From Platynereis dumerilii (lineage: Eukaryota; Annelida; Polychaeta; Phyllodocida; Nereididae), in the NCBI GenBank assembly GCA_026936325.1, contig JAPTHN010000042.1:558001-622000 (forward strand): DNA of 64,000 nt, given 5' to 3'. Position numbers and translations under genes: made by a program. Below, in pieces: positions 37,801-51,691 of the stretch (its first letter is position 1; each line of letters begins with the position of its first letter). The notes beneath the pieces were generated by a model that had not been told where the DNA came from, ran no database searches, and was given only the letters and a program-made list of their open reading frames with translations.

Positions 37801-39418
37801 GTGAACAACATGCATCTCATTATCTGACGTTGTTATGTAAACAATGGGCATTGAAGTGATGACGTCACAATGTTTTGACGCTCTGATTGGTGGGTGTGGT
37901 TGCTAGGGAGCTTTTTGTGGCCACTCAAACAAAATAGTGCCTCTTGAAATTGTTAATTTTTTTGACCAGAGTTTGCTTTCTATTGGGGATAATATGATAA
38001 GGCCGCAGCATAGAAGACGGGACTTGTAACTACTCAATTGGTTGACAATTATATCCAAGTATTATTTTTTTGCTAATTTAATTTTTTTGAGAATTTCTTT
38101 TTTTGTGGAAATTTTTTTTTTGGATAATTATTTTTTTTTGGCAAAATTTTTTTTTTCGTAAAATTTTTTTTTTCGGAAATTTTTTTTTCTTTTCGGAAAT
38201 TTTTTTTTTCGGAAAATTGTTTTTTTCGGAATTTTTTTTTTTGCAAAAATTTTTTTTTTCTACGGAAGCCATTTTAGGACATGCAAAAAAAAAAAAAAGT
38301 TAAATTGTACAAACGATTTACTATATTGTACAAACAATCTAGTAAATTGTACAAACAGTTTACTAAACTGTACAAACCATTTACTATATTGTACAAACAA
38401 TATACTATATTGTACAAACAATCTAGTAAATTGTACAAACAATATAGTACATTGTACAAACAATGTACTATATTGTACAAACAATTTAAATTACTATATT
38501 GTACAAACGATTTACTACATTGTACAAACGATTTACTACATTGTACAAACAATTTACTACATTGTACAAACGATTTACTACATTGTACAAACGATTTACT
38601 ACATTGTACAAACGATTTACTACATTGTACAAACGATTTACTACATTGTACAAACAATCTAGTAAATTGTACAAACGATTTACTACATTGTACAAACAAT
38701 ATACTACATTGTACAAACAATATAGTATATTGTACAAACAATGTACTACATTGTACAAACAATGTACTATATTGTACAAACGATTTAAATTGCTATATTG
38801 TACAAACGATATACTACATTGTACAAACGATTTACTACATTGTACAAACAATTTACTACATTGTACAAACGATATACTACATTGTACAAACAATTTGCAA
38901 CATTGTACAAACGATTTACTACATTGTACAAACGATTTACTACATTGTACAAACGATTTACTACATTGTACAAACAATGTACTATATTGTACAAACAATA
39001 TACTATATTGTACAAACAATATAGTAAATTGTACAAATGGTTTGCTACATTGTACAAACAGTTTAAATGGCTATATTGTACAAATGATTTATTAACCTGT
39101 ACAAACAATCTATCTATCTGTCTCCATCGATTTATCAGCGTTTCCTCACCCAAAGATAGATAGAGAGATAGACAGATAGATACATGGATGATTGGGGCTT
39201 ATAAGTCCTGTATCTATGCACTTGGTAGACAATAGGATAGGAGGAGAACATGGCGATGAGATGAAGGATGATTGAAACTGCTGTCCAACATAGGCCCAGG
39301 TGACATGGCAAGAGCCGGATGCGAACCCTGGAACCAGCGATCGATAGCTCGATAGCTAGATAGATAGATGGATAGATAGATAGATAGATAGATGGAGAGA
39401 TAGATAGATAGATAGATG

Positions 39419-39491
<73 letters not shown>

Positions 39492-42400
39492 GATAGATAA
39501 AAGTTCACAAAATACCTAATGTCAATTATTTCCTTTATTCCAACTTTTGAGGGAGGGACTTGATCAAAATTTAGGATGTAATGTATACCTGGTATACTGT
39601 TTTTTTACAATGTAGTAAATCGTTTGTACGACGTAGTAAACCGTTTGTACGATGTAGCAAATCGTTTGTACGATGTAGCAAATCGTTTGTACGATGTAGC
39701 AAATCGTTTGTACGATGTAGCAAATTGTTTGTACAATATAAGTGACGCTGGTGCAATCACTGTATTGTCATTTGCAAGACTGAGGTTTGTGAGCCAACCA
39801 GTAGTCCGATTGACTTCAAATAAATTGCATTTTGAAGATATTGAGTTCAGCTATACGTGGATATGTGTTGTTTTGCCAGGAATTAAAAAGAAGTTGGTCA
39901 AAATAAAATGCAAAGATGAGGTACGGAAAATGTTTTTTTTTTGCACTTGTCTCCTGCTTTGGCAGTGCTTTGGCAGTGCTTTGGCAGTGTTCAGCCTGGT
40001 TCAATATGATGGGTATTTATCAATGACTTATTTCATTATCTATTCTACATACATATATAAAATTCCACAGATGATAGATAGATAAAAGATAGATAGATAC
40101 ATACATACATACGGCCTAGATGTCTATCCATCTATTGAATCTATCCATCTATCTATTTATGTGAATTGACATCAATTCCAATGAAAGTATGTGAGCAGCC
40201 AGTGATTGCTAAACTAGTGTCACTGGGAGACACTTTTTCCAGAACCTCTCATTATTGCGCATTTGGTTGTCTTAATTTTAAGTTGTTGGCACCCTTTCTG
40301 TATTAAAAAAATTCTTGAGTGTCCATTTCTGATTTTTCAGTTTCATTTAAAATTTGTGAAATTCCTTTGATGAACGCCAGTTCAATTTCTAAATCAGTTC
40401 AATTTCTAAATTAGATCAGTTCGATTCTAAATCAGATCAGTTCAATTCCTAAATTAGATCAGTTCAATTTCTAAATCAGATCAATTTCTAAATCAGATCA
40501 GTTCATTTTCTAAATCAGATCAGTTCAATTCCTAAATCAGATCAAAAGTTCAAACTCCCATTTGCATGCATATCAGGAGCCATGATTATAAATCTAAATG
40601 ATCTTCAGTTGATCTTCAGATATACGGTTTAAGGTTGTTCTATCGGTCTCCCAGTCAAAAATCCTTAAAAAATGCTCTGCTTCATCTACTTTTGTTATAT
40701 CGTTTGTACAATGTAATAAACTGTTTGTACAATGTAGTAAACCGTTTGTACAATGTAGTAAACCGTTTGTACAATGTAGTAAATCGTTTGTACGATTTAG
40801 TAAATCGTTTGTACGATTTAGTAAATCGTTTGTACGATTTAGTAAATCGTTTGTACGATTTAGTAAATCGTACAAACGATATAGCTGACGCTGGCTCCAT
40901 CACTGAATTGTCATTTGCAAGATTGAAGATTGTGAGCCAACCACTGGTCCGATTGACTTCAAATAAATTGCATTTTGAAGATATTGAGTTCAGCTACATG
41001 TGCATATGTGACTTGTTACCATGAATTAAATAGAACTTGTTCAAAATAAAGCGCGAAGAAGAGGTATGGAAAATGTGTTTTTTTACACTAAATGCACTTG
41101 TTCAGCCTGGTTCAATCTGGCAGAGATTTGATGGGTTTTTTTATTCACTTTTTTATTAATGTATGTGATAGTCATGTTTCAGAGGCTGAAGTTAAATTAA
41201 ACTTAAAAAAAAAGAAGCTGCAGGAATAAATGGAATAAGTGGTGAATCTTATGAATATGTATAGCGGATGAGTTAACAGCACCTTTCTGTGCTGTCTTTA
41301 ACTATATATTTGACAAAGGCGAATATCCCACCTAATGGGCAGAAGGGCTGATAAATGCTCTTCATAAAAAAAGGAGACCATAGCAATCCAGATAACTATA
41401 GAAAAATAACTATAACAGTTGCAATGGCCAAAATCTTTTACTCTATCCTGCAGGACTTTGGAGTCGGGTGATAAGTGAGCCGACTCCGACTCACGACTCC
41501 TCTTGCTTTCTGAAAAGCGACTCCGACTCCTTTGGTCTCCTGAATTATGAATCCAACTCCCAACTTCGCTTATCGGCATTATTGCACATAAATGTTACAT
41601 GGTAAACAGAGAAGAAAATGTCATGCTACAAAGTCTTCATAGGATTTTGTTCATGAATACTTGCTCAGGAAGTTTTATATAAAAATTTGGGATTCATTTC
41701 ACATTTTTGGAACGATGTTTTTGTAAATTATATCAATTATTTTTTAATATTTTAGGAGTCAGGAGTCACCATTTTAATTTGCGACTCCGACTCCGACTCA
41801 ACCTGAAAATCAAAGTTGAACTCCGACTCCGACTCTACCCAAAATCCTCCGACTCCACGACTCCGACTCCAGACTCCGACTATCAGCTTTACTAAACTGC
41901 TTGATATTGGTTTTATTATTGAAACAAGAAAAAGAGAGGGGTACCCTTGAGTCGGACAATTGTCTACCATAATTAATACACCAAAGATAGGCCTGCTTTT
42001 AAAAAGCTCAAGAATCCATTAAAAAGGCCCGTATTAGAACATGTAATAGCTTGAACTCAGTGCAAAGTGCTTACTATACAATTCCATGTCAAACAAGTAC
42101 CATAGATCAGTGAGAGAGCTTCCAATCTCACTAAATATTACCAAAAATATACAAATTTCGGACATAAAGTTAATATAAAGTTAATAGAAAAACGAAGTTT
42201 TTACCCCCATCTTAGGGCTATGAAAAACACATTTCTCTTCCTTATAACAATGCTGATGCTTTTTGAACAATCAGAAGAAGTTTTAATCTGAAGATTGGTA
42301 CCAAATACTTGGCTAGAAGGTCACTCAATTCGTGAATTCAAGATTTAAAATGTTTGACTCAAGTAGACATTTCTAAAACGTCCAAATCAAAGAACATTAC

Positions 42401-45400
42401 CTTACATCGTTTGTACAATGTAGTAAACCGTTTGTACAATGTAGTAAACCGTTTGTACAATGTAGTAAACCGTTTGTACAATGTAGTAAACCGTTTGTAC
42501 AATGTATAGTAAACCATTTGTATGATATAGTAAATCGTTTAAACAATGTAGTAAATCGTTTAAACGATTTATTAAATGGTTTAAACGATGTAGTAAATCG
42601 TTTAAACGATGTAGTAAATCGTTTAAACGATGTAGTAAATCGTTTAAACGATGTAGTAAATTGTTTAAACGATGTAGTACATCGTTTAAACGATGTAGTA
42701 CATCGTTTGTACAATATAGCTGAAGCTGGCTCCATCACCAAATTGTCATTTGCAAGATTGAAGATTGTGAGTCAACCAATAGTCCGATTGACTTCAAATA
42801 AATTGTATCTGGAAGATATTGAACTCAGCTACATGAACATATGTATTTTAATGCCAGGAATTAACTAAAAGTTGGTTAAAATTAAACGCAAAAATAAGGC
42901 GCGGAAAATGTGATTTTGCACTTGTCGCCTGGTACAGTCTGGTTCAATCTGGCAGGTTATTGATTGGATACTTATCAATGTCTTATTTCTTTATTTTTTA
43001 CAAAAAAATACTCATTATAGAAGATAAAATATAGAAATAGAGTTTGTTTGGGTTCACCTGCACAGATCCATTCGGGAAATGCAGGGAGAAAAAATGATGT
43101 GACAAACATACAGCATGACACTCAATAATGTTTTAGAGTTTTCTGTAACAATGAATATATAAACTTCTCACACTTAAAAACGCACACCTATTAACACAGC
43201 TTGAAAACGACTTTCTAATTAAAGTATAACCATCAAATTTTGCATTGATGTTGCCGAATATCCAGGCCTAGGGTCTGGAAAGTTTCAATGAAAAACATTT
43301 AGAATCGGCAGCATCAGGCCACATTTTGTGAGACTGCTTCAAAAACCAAAATCACAACCAATGCAAATCGAGGCAGAAAACATATTGCATTAAGTCCATC
43401 TGAGTCCAATTTTTTTGAGTTCGCGGAAAATGAAGTGCATGCTTCTCTTGACCTCTTCAAGCATTTTTAAAGCATTTTTAAAGCATTTTGTGGTTGTGGG
43501 CTTAATTTTAGCCCAAATTGGTATTTTTCAAATTTTTTTTTGTCACATCCACTTCAAAAATGTTATGTCATAAGCTTGGACAATTACCCCAATGTGAGAA
43601 TTTTTTGCAAGGCAATCTTGGTGGACTTCTTTGTTAACAATTTGAAATCATTAACATGTGGATGTGGTGGGTATTCTCCGCATTTCAGCCTCATTCAACT
43701 TTGCTAATCCCAAATTTTGAACAACCATAAGAAATTGTGTCTGGCTCCTTGAAAAACCTACAGATTTTCTTCAAACTTTCAAAATCTTTGGCCAAACAGT
43801 TAATTAGCATGCTTAGAAGGTTACAAAGAATATTCTTGTTCTGCCTCATTTAATACGTAGGTGTGCATTTTTAAGTGTGAGCAGTTTACTTTCTAAAGAT
43901 AATCTACGTAGACCTGGGCTATGTAAGATTGTGGTTGCGTTTGTTTCAGGTGATCTGAGTGATCTGGATCCAGTTCTGTGGATCTGTGATCTGGATCCAG
44001 ATCGGATCAGTGCTGAAAAAAATGTGGATCTGTGAATCCAGATCAGGATTCGCATTTGTTTCAGACAGATTCAGATGATCTGGATCTGGATCCATGGATC
44101 CTCAAATTTTCACTGCCAGACCCCAAAGGATCCTGATCTAGATCACTGATCTGTGGATCCTTCTCCAGAGCAGGGTTCAGTTCAGATAGATCCAGATCCT
44201 TCAAATCTGCTGAAACAAACAGGCCCTGTGTCTGATACAGTTACTGTGCTACAAAACGTTTTAAAAATAAGACTTGAAACTGTTATTAGAAAATAAAAGG
44301 ACCACTGACCATAGGCGCAGAAAGCAGGGGGCCCAGTCACCCCCCCCCAAAAAAATTTACATTGAATTTGAGCAAAGATCTAAACAAATCAGGCAGAAAG
44401 TCCCATTGACCCCATCCTGACCAAAACCAAGGCACATACTGTCCTAGGTATACTCCTACAGTACATTAAAATATCAGAGCAAAACTGCCCCAATGCCCAG
44501 TGGCGTAGTACATTGTTTGTACAATATACTATATTGTTTGTACAATGTAGTAAATTGTTTGTACAATGTAGTAAATCGTTTGTACAATTTACTATATTGT
44601 TTGTACAATGTAGTAAACCGTTTGTACAATGTAGTAAACTGTTTGTACAATATACTATATTGTTTGTACAATGTAGTAAATTGTTTGTACAATGTAGTAC
44701 ATCGTTTGTACAATGTAGTAAACTGTTTGTACATTTTAGTAAACTGTTTGTACAATTTACTAGATTGTTTGTACAATGTAGTAAATCGTTTGTACAATGT
44801 AGTAAATCGTTTGTACAATGTAGTAAATCGTTTGTACAATGTAGTACATTGTTTGTACAATGTACTATATTGTTTGTACAATGTACTATATTGTTTGTAC
44901 AATGTAGTACATTGTTTGTGCAATGTAATAAACTGTTTGTACAGTTTAGTAAACTGTTTGTACAATTTACTAGATTGTTTGTACAATATAGTAAATTGTT
45001 TGTACAATGTAGTAAATCGTTTGTACAATGTAGTAAATCGTTTGTACAATGTAGTAAACCGTTTGTACAATGTAGTAAACCGTTTGTACAATGTAGTAAA
45101 CCGTTTGTACAATGTAGTAAACTGTTTGTACAATTTGCTATATTGTTTGTACAATATACTACATTGTTTGTACAATGTAGTAAATCGTTTGTACAATATA
45201 GTAAATCGTTTGTACAATGTAGTAAATCGTTTGTACAATGTAGTATATCGTTTGTACAATATAGCAATTTAAATTGTTTGTACAATATAGTACATTGTTT
45301 GTACAATGTAGTACATTGTTTGTACAATATACTATATTGTTTGTACAATGTAGTATATCGTTTGTACAATGTAGTAAACCGTTTGTACAATTTACTATAT

Positions 45401-48400
45401 TGTTTGTACAATTTACTATATTGTTTGTACAATTTACTATATTGTTTGTACAATATACTATATTGTTTGTACAATGTAGTAAATTGTTTGTACAATGTAG
45501 TAAATTGTTTGTACAATGTAGTAAATTGTTTGTACAATATAGTAAATCGTTTGTACAATGTAGTATATTGTTTGTACAATATAGCAATTTAAATCGTTTG
45601 TACAATATAGTACATTGTTTGTACAATGTACTATATTGTTTGTACAATTTACTAGATTGTTTGTACAATATAGTATATTGTTTGTACAATATAGTAAATG
45701 GTTTGTACAGTTTAGTAAACTGTTTGTACAATTTACTAGATTGTTTGTACAATATAGTAAATCGTTTGTACAATTTAACTTTTTTTTTTTTTGCATGTCC
45801 TAAAATGGCTTCCGTATTTTTCGGAATTTTTTTTTTTTTTTTTCCGGAAATTTTTTTTTTTTCGGAAAATTTTTTTTTTTTTCGGGAAAATTTTTTTTTT
45901 TTTTGGGAAAAATCTTTTTTTTTGGGGGGAATATCATAGGCCTACAGAAGAAGAAGAAGAAGGTAGTCACGTTGTAGTCACGCGTGAAGAGAAGCAAGTG
46001 CCAGGATCATATTATGGGATGTCTGAATCACTTTTTTTGATTGAACCATCTGGAGCACTCCACTCGCCTGATAGCCATAAGGGACGAGACACCTCGCTTC
46101 GCTCGGTGAGCCGGTGGCTCTGTCCCGTCTATAAATACAACTTAATGGGAGTGTGGTTCACAGCAATGAACCTCACTCATGTCAGGTCTGCTGCAGAATA
46201 AACGCTCGTCCTTCGGACTCGTGTTGTATTCTTCCACGACCTGACATTCATGAGGTTCATTGCTGTGAACCACACTCCCATTAAGTTTTATCATAATACC
46301 ATTAGAGTGTAGAGTTTGTGAATTTTGTTCCTATCATGTTCTTGAAGATGAAAATCATGTTTTGTTCCATTGTAATACTTATGAACGATTTCCGTTATTT
46401 ATGTTTAACCCGTGTTTTAGATTATTGTGTGGATTTTTACTTTTTATCTTTACAAGAAAAATTTAAGTTGTTGATGTCCAAAGATTTATTTAAATTTACC
46501 GCAGAATATTTGTTTTAAGCTTTTCATAGAAGAAGAAGTTTGTTATTTAAATTATGTAAATATGTAATTAAATAAATGTTTTAATTATGTAGTTTCTATA
46601 AAATTTGTTGTTAAATTTACTTTTGAATTGTTTTGATGACTTGTAAGCCCATATAGGGCTGGGTGTATATTTTTCACACAGGTCAATAAAGAATTTGTCT
46701 GTCTGTCTTTAAAAAATATGTTCCATGTGACCATTTCAAATGGGGAAGTTGAGAGTTTTTTGGTCAGGTACACTGGACAAAGATAGTCATAGGTTTCCAT
46801 AGGTTTACCTATACAGGTGACACATCATTTTAAAGCTTGTTAAAACTTCTTGTCATTTCCCTAAAATTATGGTTACCATGGCAAAAAAACAGTGGTATGA
46901 GGCGATTTTTTCATTATTTGAAGCAATTTCACCAAGCTAAATTTTGTGACCAAGGCAATTTGTGTGATAATAGCAGATTGTAAGCAAATTGGTGATTATA
47001 TTGAGTACCTTTTCACATTGCCATGGCAACCAGATAAATTGAAAAATCCCCTTTTTGATTTAGGGACCGTTCAGAATTTATGACTGGGGAGGGTGGGAGT
47101 TTTGGCCAAGGGGGTACTAACTTTAACTTTTCACACGCGTTTCAAGGGGGGTATTAATTTTTGACAACACTTCCAAGGGGTGGGTAAGAAATTTTAACAA
47201 AGAAAAAATGTTTAAAAACACGCATAAACTGATTTTATTTTAACTTTTTTACGTCCAAAAATCCGCGAAATGACACGAATCTGTATGTGTGGCCGTGTAT
47301 AACAGTATATATGTGTGTATTCTTTGTATGTTGGGGGGGGGGGTTCTAAAAATATGCGTGAAACCTAAGGGTTTGGTACTAAAAATCCGCATGAAACTCA
47401 AGGGGGGGTATCAATTTTTGACGGGATGTTCCAGCAAAACTCCCACCCCCCAGTCATTAATTTTGATTGGTCCCTTAGATAACCCCATGGGCACATCGAC
47501 GTTACAGCAACCTTGCAACGACATCACACTTTTAGTCAAATGACGTAGAATTGTATGGTTGAAATTATGTCGTCACAACATTGTGAAGCAACGTCAAAGA
47601 TATGACGTTAGCATGCAACGTCGTGGCGACGTTTTACAACATTGTGAGGCAATGTCAGGAGTTCGACGTTAGCTTGCGACGTTGTGGCAATGTTGTAAAA
47701 AAAACTCGACGTCGTGTTCACGTTGTTTTCATAATATAGTCACTAAATGTGGCTCACTAAAATAGCTTGAGAGAGATGATTAATTTGCGCCAAGCCTTGC
47801 TGTTGTTACCATGGTTACCAAGATATATACTGCAAAAGAAAAATATAGACCTTTTACTAGCTTTAAAACGGTGTATCATATGTGTAATTATCGCCCATGC
47901 TATGCTATGCATAGGGCGATTATGCTTTCACAGCTCTTCGATAGCCAATTTATTGAAATATCTGGAGATATTTTTGATGCCAATAATGAGAAACTTATCT
48001 TAGGGAATTTATATAGGCCTCCAAGGCAAAATGTTTTAGATATTGAGAATTTTATAGACGAAATTACACTGGTATTTCACACTTTACAAAGGTATAAAAA
48101 TGTGCTTATTACAGGGGATTTTAATATCGACCTTTTGAAATATAAGGAAAATCGCCTCGTAAATCAGTATTTAGATAATGTGATAGCTAATAGCTATGTT
48201 CCAAAAATCACTTTCCCGACAAGGCTGTCGCATAATCATGGCACTTTGATAGATAATTTTTTAATGAAAATTAATGATAAAATATCTAAATGTACAACTG
48301 GTATTTTATTAAACAATATATCTGACCACCTTCCATATTTCATCAGATTACACTGCTTCCAACATCAAAAAATATCAAAGCAGATTCAAGTTAAATGCAA

Positions 48401-51400
48401 CAGTCCAGGTGCTAATGAACTATTTCAAAAATATTTAGCAAATTATAAAATTGATGACAAATTAGATAAATCCGTAAATGCTGATCCTGAAGAAAATTAT
48501 CAAATTTTTAGTGATAGTATAAAAATTGCATATGATAAATTATTCGGAGTAAAGACTGTGAGATTCAACAAGTACAAACATAAGAAGTGTCCTTGGATAA
48601 CACATGGTATTATCAGGTCATTGAAGTATAGAGATAGACTATATCGGAATCTGAAGCAGATGTCACCACAAGATGGTACTTTTGAATCAAGAAAAATTAA
48701 TTTTCAAACCTACAGATGTATTCTTCGAAAATGTATTCGCTCTGCCAAGAGGAACTATTACTTCAGCTGTTTCGAAAATTGTAAAAATGACATCAAAGCT
48801 ACATGGAAAAACATAAATCTTATTCTGAATAATTTTAACAAAAAAAGTGACTTTCCAAAATGTTTCTTGGTAAATGGTAGTTACATTTCTGATCAACTGC
48901 AGATTGCCAATCAGTTCAATCTTTTTTTTACTAATATTGGACCTGAATTAGCAAATAAAATAGATATAATTGAAGGGAAAAGCTATATGGATTATCTTAA
49001 TATCCCTATTCAAACAAAATTCAAGTTCTCTTCTATTACAAAAGTTGATGTGATAAAAGTTATTGATGCATTGAAAGCAAAGACTTCACGTGGTGAAGAT
49101 ATGATATCAAATAAATTATTAAAATTGATAAAATATGAGATTGCAGAAGCTTTATCTATTATAATTAATCAGTCTCTTTTATCTGGGATATTTCCAAAAC
49201 CTCTGAAAATTGCTAGGGTTATTCCTCTTTTTAAGAAAGATGATAATTGTATTTTTAATAATTATCGTCCGGTGTCAATTTTGTCAAGTTTTTCTAAAGT
49301 TTTTGAAAAAATCATGTTCGCTCAAATTTACGAATACTTTCTTCAAAACAATTTACTTTTTGATAGTCAATATGGATTTCGATCCCTACACTCTACAGAA
49401 TTAGCTACAATTGAATTACTTGACAAATTGTATAGTGAAATGGATAACAATGAATCACCCATTAGCATCTTTCTAGATTTATCGAAAGCTTTCGATACAA
49501 TTGATCACTCTATTTTGGTTGATAAGCTCTGTTATTACGGATTTGATGGTATGTCTTTACAATTAATGAAAAGCTATTTAACAGATAGATTTCAATATGT
49601 GGAGTTTAAAGAAACTAAATCAAATTTACTAAGTTTAACTACGGGAGTTCCACAGGGATCGATTTTGGGACCACTCTTATTTATAATTTACAGTAATGAC
49701 TTGCATAGAATAAATAGCGTTTTTAGACCAATAATGTATGCAGATGATACCACTTTAAGTGCAACACTGAATAATTTTAACACCAGTGAAGATAACTCTA
49801 TAAATATAATATCAGAACTTGATAAATATAACATTTGGTTTAAACTTAACAAATTATCACTTAACTGCAAAAAATCGACTGCAATGATTTTTCACATGCC
49901 AAACAAAAAAGTAGAATATCCTGATATAAGAATTGATGGAATGCCGATTTCATATGTAAAAGAGTTTAATTACCTGGGAATTGTTTTAAATGAAAATTTG
50001 AGCTGGAATTCTCATATTGATTACATTTCAAAAAAGATATCGAAGGTGGTTGGAATGTTGAACAGACTCAAGTTTATGCTTCCAGATTCAGTGCTTTTTA
50101 CAATTTATAATTCTCTAATTGTGCCTCACTTAAATTATGGTGCCTTGATATGGGAACGCAATATATCCAGATTAGTTGTTTTGCAGAAAAAGGCTTTGAG
50201 AGCTGTGACCAAAAGTAGATATAATGCACACACTAGCATTATCTTTAAAAATCTGAGGACCTTAAAATGCCAAGACATCTGTGCACTGCATTGTTTAAAA
50301 TTTTGTTTTAAGCTAGAAAATAAGCAACTACCAAAATATTTTCTAAGTTCAGGCATTTTTATGAAAAGGAATGAAATTCATGACCATTATAACAGGAGAA
50401 TAAATGATTATTACATACCAAGGATACGACATGAGTTTATGAAACAAGGAATAAGATTTAAAGTAGCTGTTACTTTTAATGATATGAAGCCGGCTTTCAG
50501 GGACAAGATAGATACTCACAGCCTTCTTGGTTTTAAAAACTATGTGAAAAATGCTATGATTGACGGTTATGATCCAATTTGCCGCATTGAACACTGTTAC
50601 ATATGCAACAGACTATAAGTTATTTTTACTATTTTATCTTCAATTTTTGTCATTTATTGTTTTGCTTTATAATTTACTTGACAGACAGACAGACGACGTT
50701 GAGTAACTTTGTTCACAAAGCAGTTATGTGACTTTTCAAACGGACTGATACTACTGAATGACTGACAGAACCCGACTGATTTAATTATTTTGTTTACTGG
50801 CAACTTTTGTTTGTTTTTTCCTTTTATAATTATATATCTGCTGTGATTCATGACTACTTTTTAAAATTTCCTTTGCTGTCTCCCACTCTGCCTCTCAATC
50901 ATTTTCATTTTTTTTTTCTTTATGGTGGCCCTAAGCCAGCGGCCAATTAGGCCTTTTTGGGGTCTCCGACCTGACAAAGTTGAATTTGTTTATGCATGAT
51001 TTGTACTGCAACACTGAAAGGTAAATAAATGAATCTGAATCTGAATCTGAATCTGAATCTTTAGTGCTGAAATCTACTGAAGGGGTGAAACAACCAATGC
51101 TGTGGCCTCAACCAGCCCACTCTGGAAGTTCTTATCATATGCATAACACATTGATACCATTGTAGATGTGCACAACGGTTGGTATTTTCAGTTTAATTCA
51201 ATATTAGAAAATTTACTATTATCAGTTTTAGAGGCTATCAAGGTCCAGAAAGCCTGCATTGTGGTGGCCATTTTCCCTTCCACCGGGTGAGATTTAGTAC
51301 ACAGAATGGCCACTGCAACCAGCAACTCATTCACATACATTACACAAGAGGGCAGCACCTGCAAGTCCTTTGCCAGTTCCTCCCTTTGCACCACATTCTA

Positions 51401-51623
51401 TTTCTGGGAAACTCAGCAATTCCTGCATCTCAGTATAGTTCATGCATCTTTCCAACTAATTATACAGGTAGCCCGGGCTTATATTGTATCTATTTCATAT
51501 TATTCTATTCTCTTCCCTCCAATCTACGGGCAACTTACTATATATTATATAAATCTGTTTTATATTTATGTAAATAAAATAGTTTTTATAATATACACTC
51601 ATGTAAACAAAAGATAGACATAC

Positions 51624-51691
<68 letters not shown>

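Larger units (their letters stand above)
37756..46290. mobile_element. Large foldback insertion (about 8.5 kb) in a LINE, with 21-bp array arms
   Basis: This segment separates two adjoining pieces of one LINE, so it inserted after it. Its main part is an inverted pair of repeat arms (about 38260-39115 and 44508-45815) enclosing about 5.4 kb. The sequence next to the outer end of each arm (CGGAAGCCATTTTAGGACAT and the following A-run) is nearly identical in inverted orientation. No transposase or polymerase reading frame is seen, so it is either non-autonomous or a pile-up of several insertions. The family is unknown to me. Confidence 0.6.

Noticed and set aside
38281-39163. Long open frames on both strands through the 21-bp array (up to 247 codons)
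   Set aside because: The period is a multiple of three and units lack stops, so every frame stays open. The product would be a seven-residue repeat (YKRFTTL, CTNDLLH and so on). Not genes.
38060-45935. CRISPR array
   Set aside because: Regular repeats exist, but spacers are themselves repeats, the unit is 21 bp, and the DNA is animal with spliced genes.
44389-45939. Open frames up to 396 codons in the right 21-bp array
   Set aside because: Same artefact as in the left array. Frames on both strands overlap fully and no start or splice context exists.
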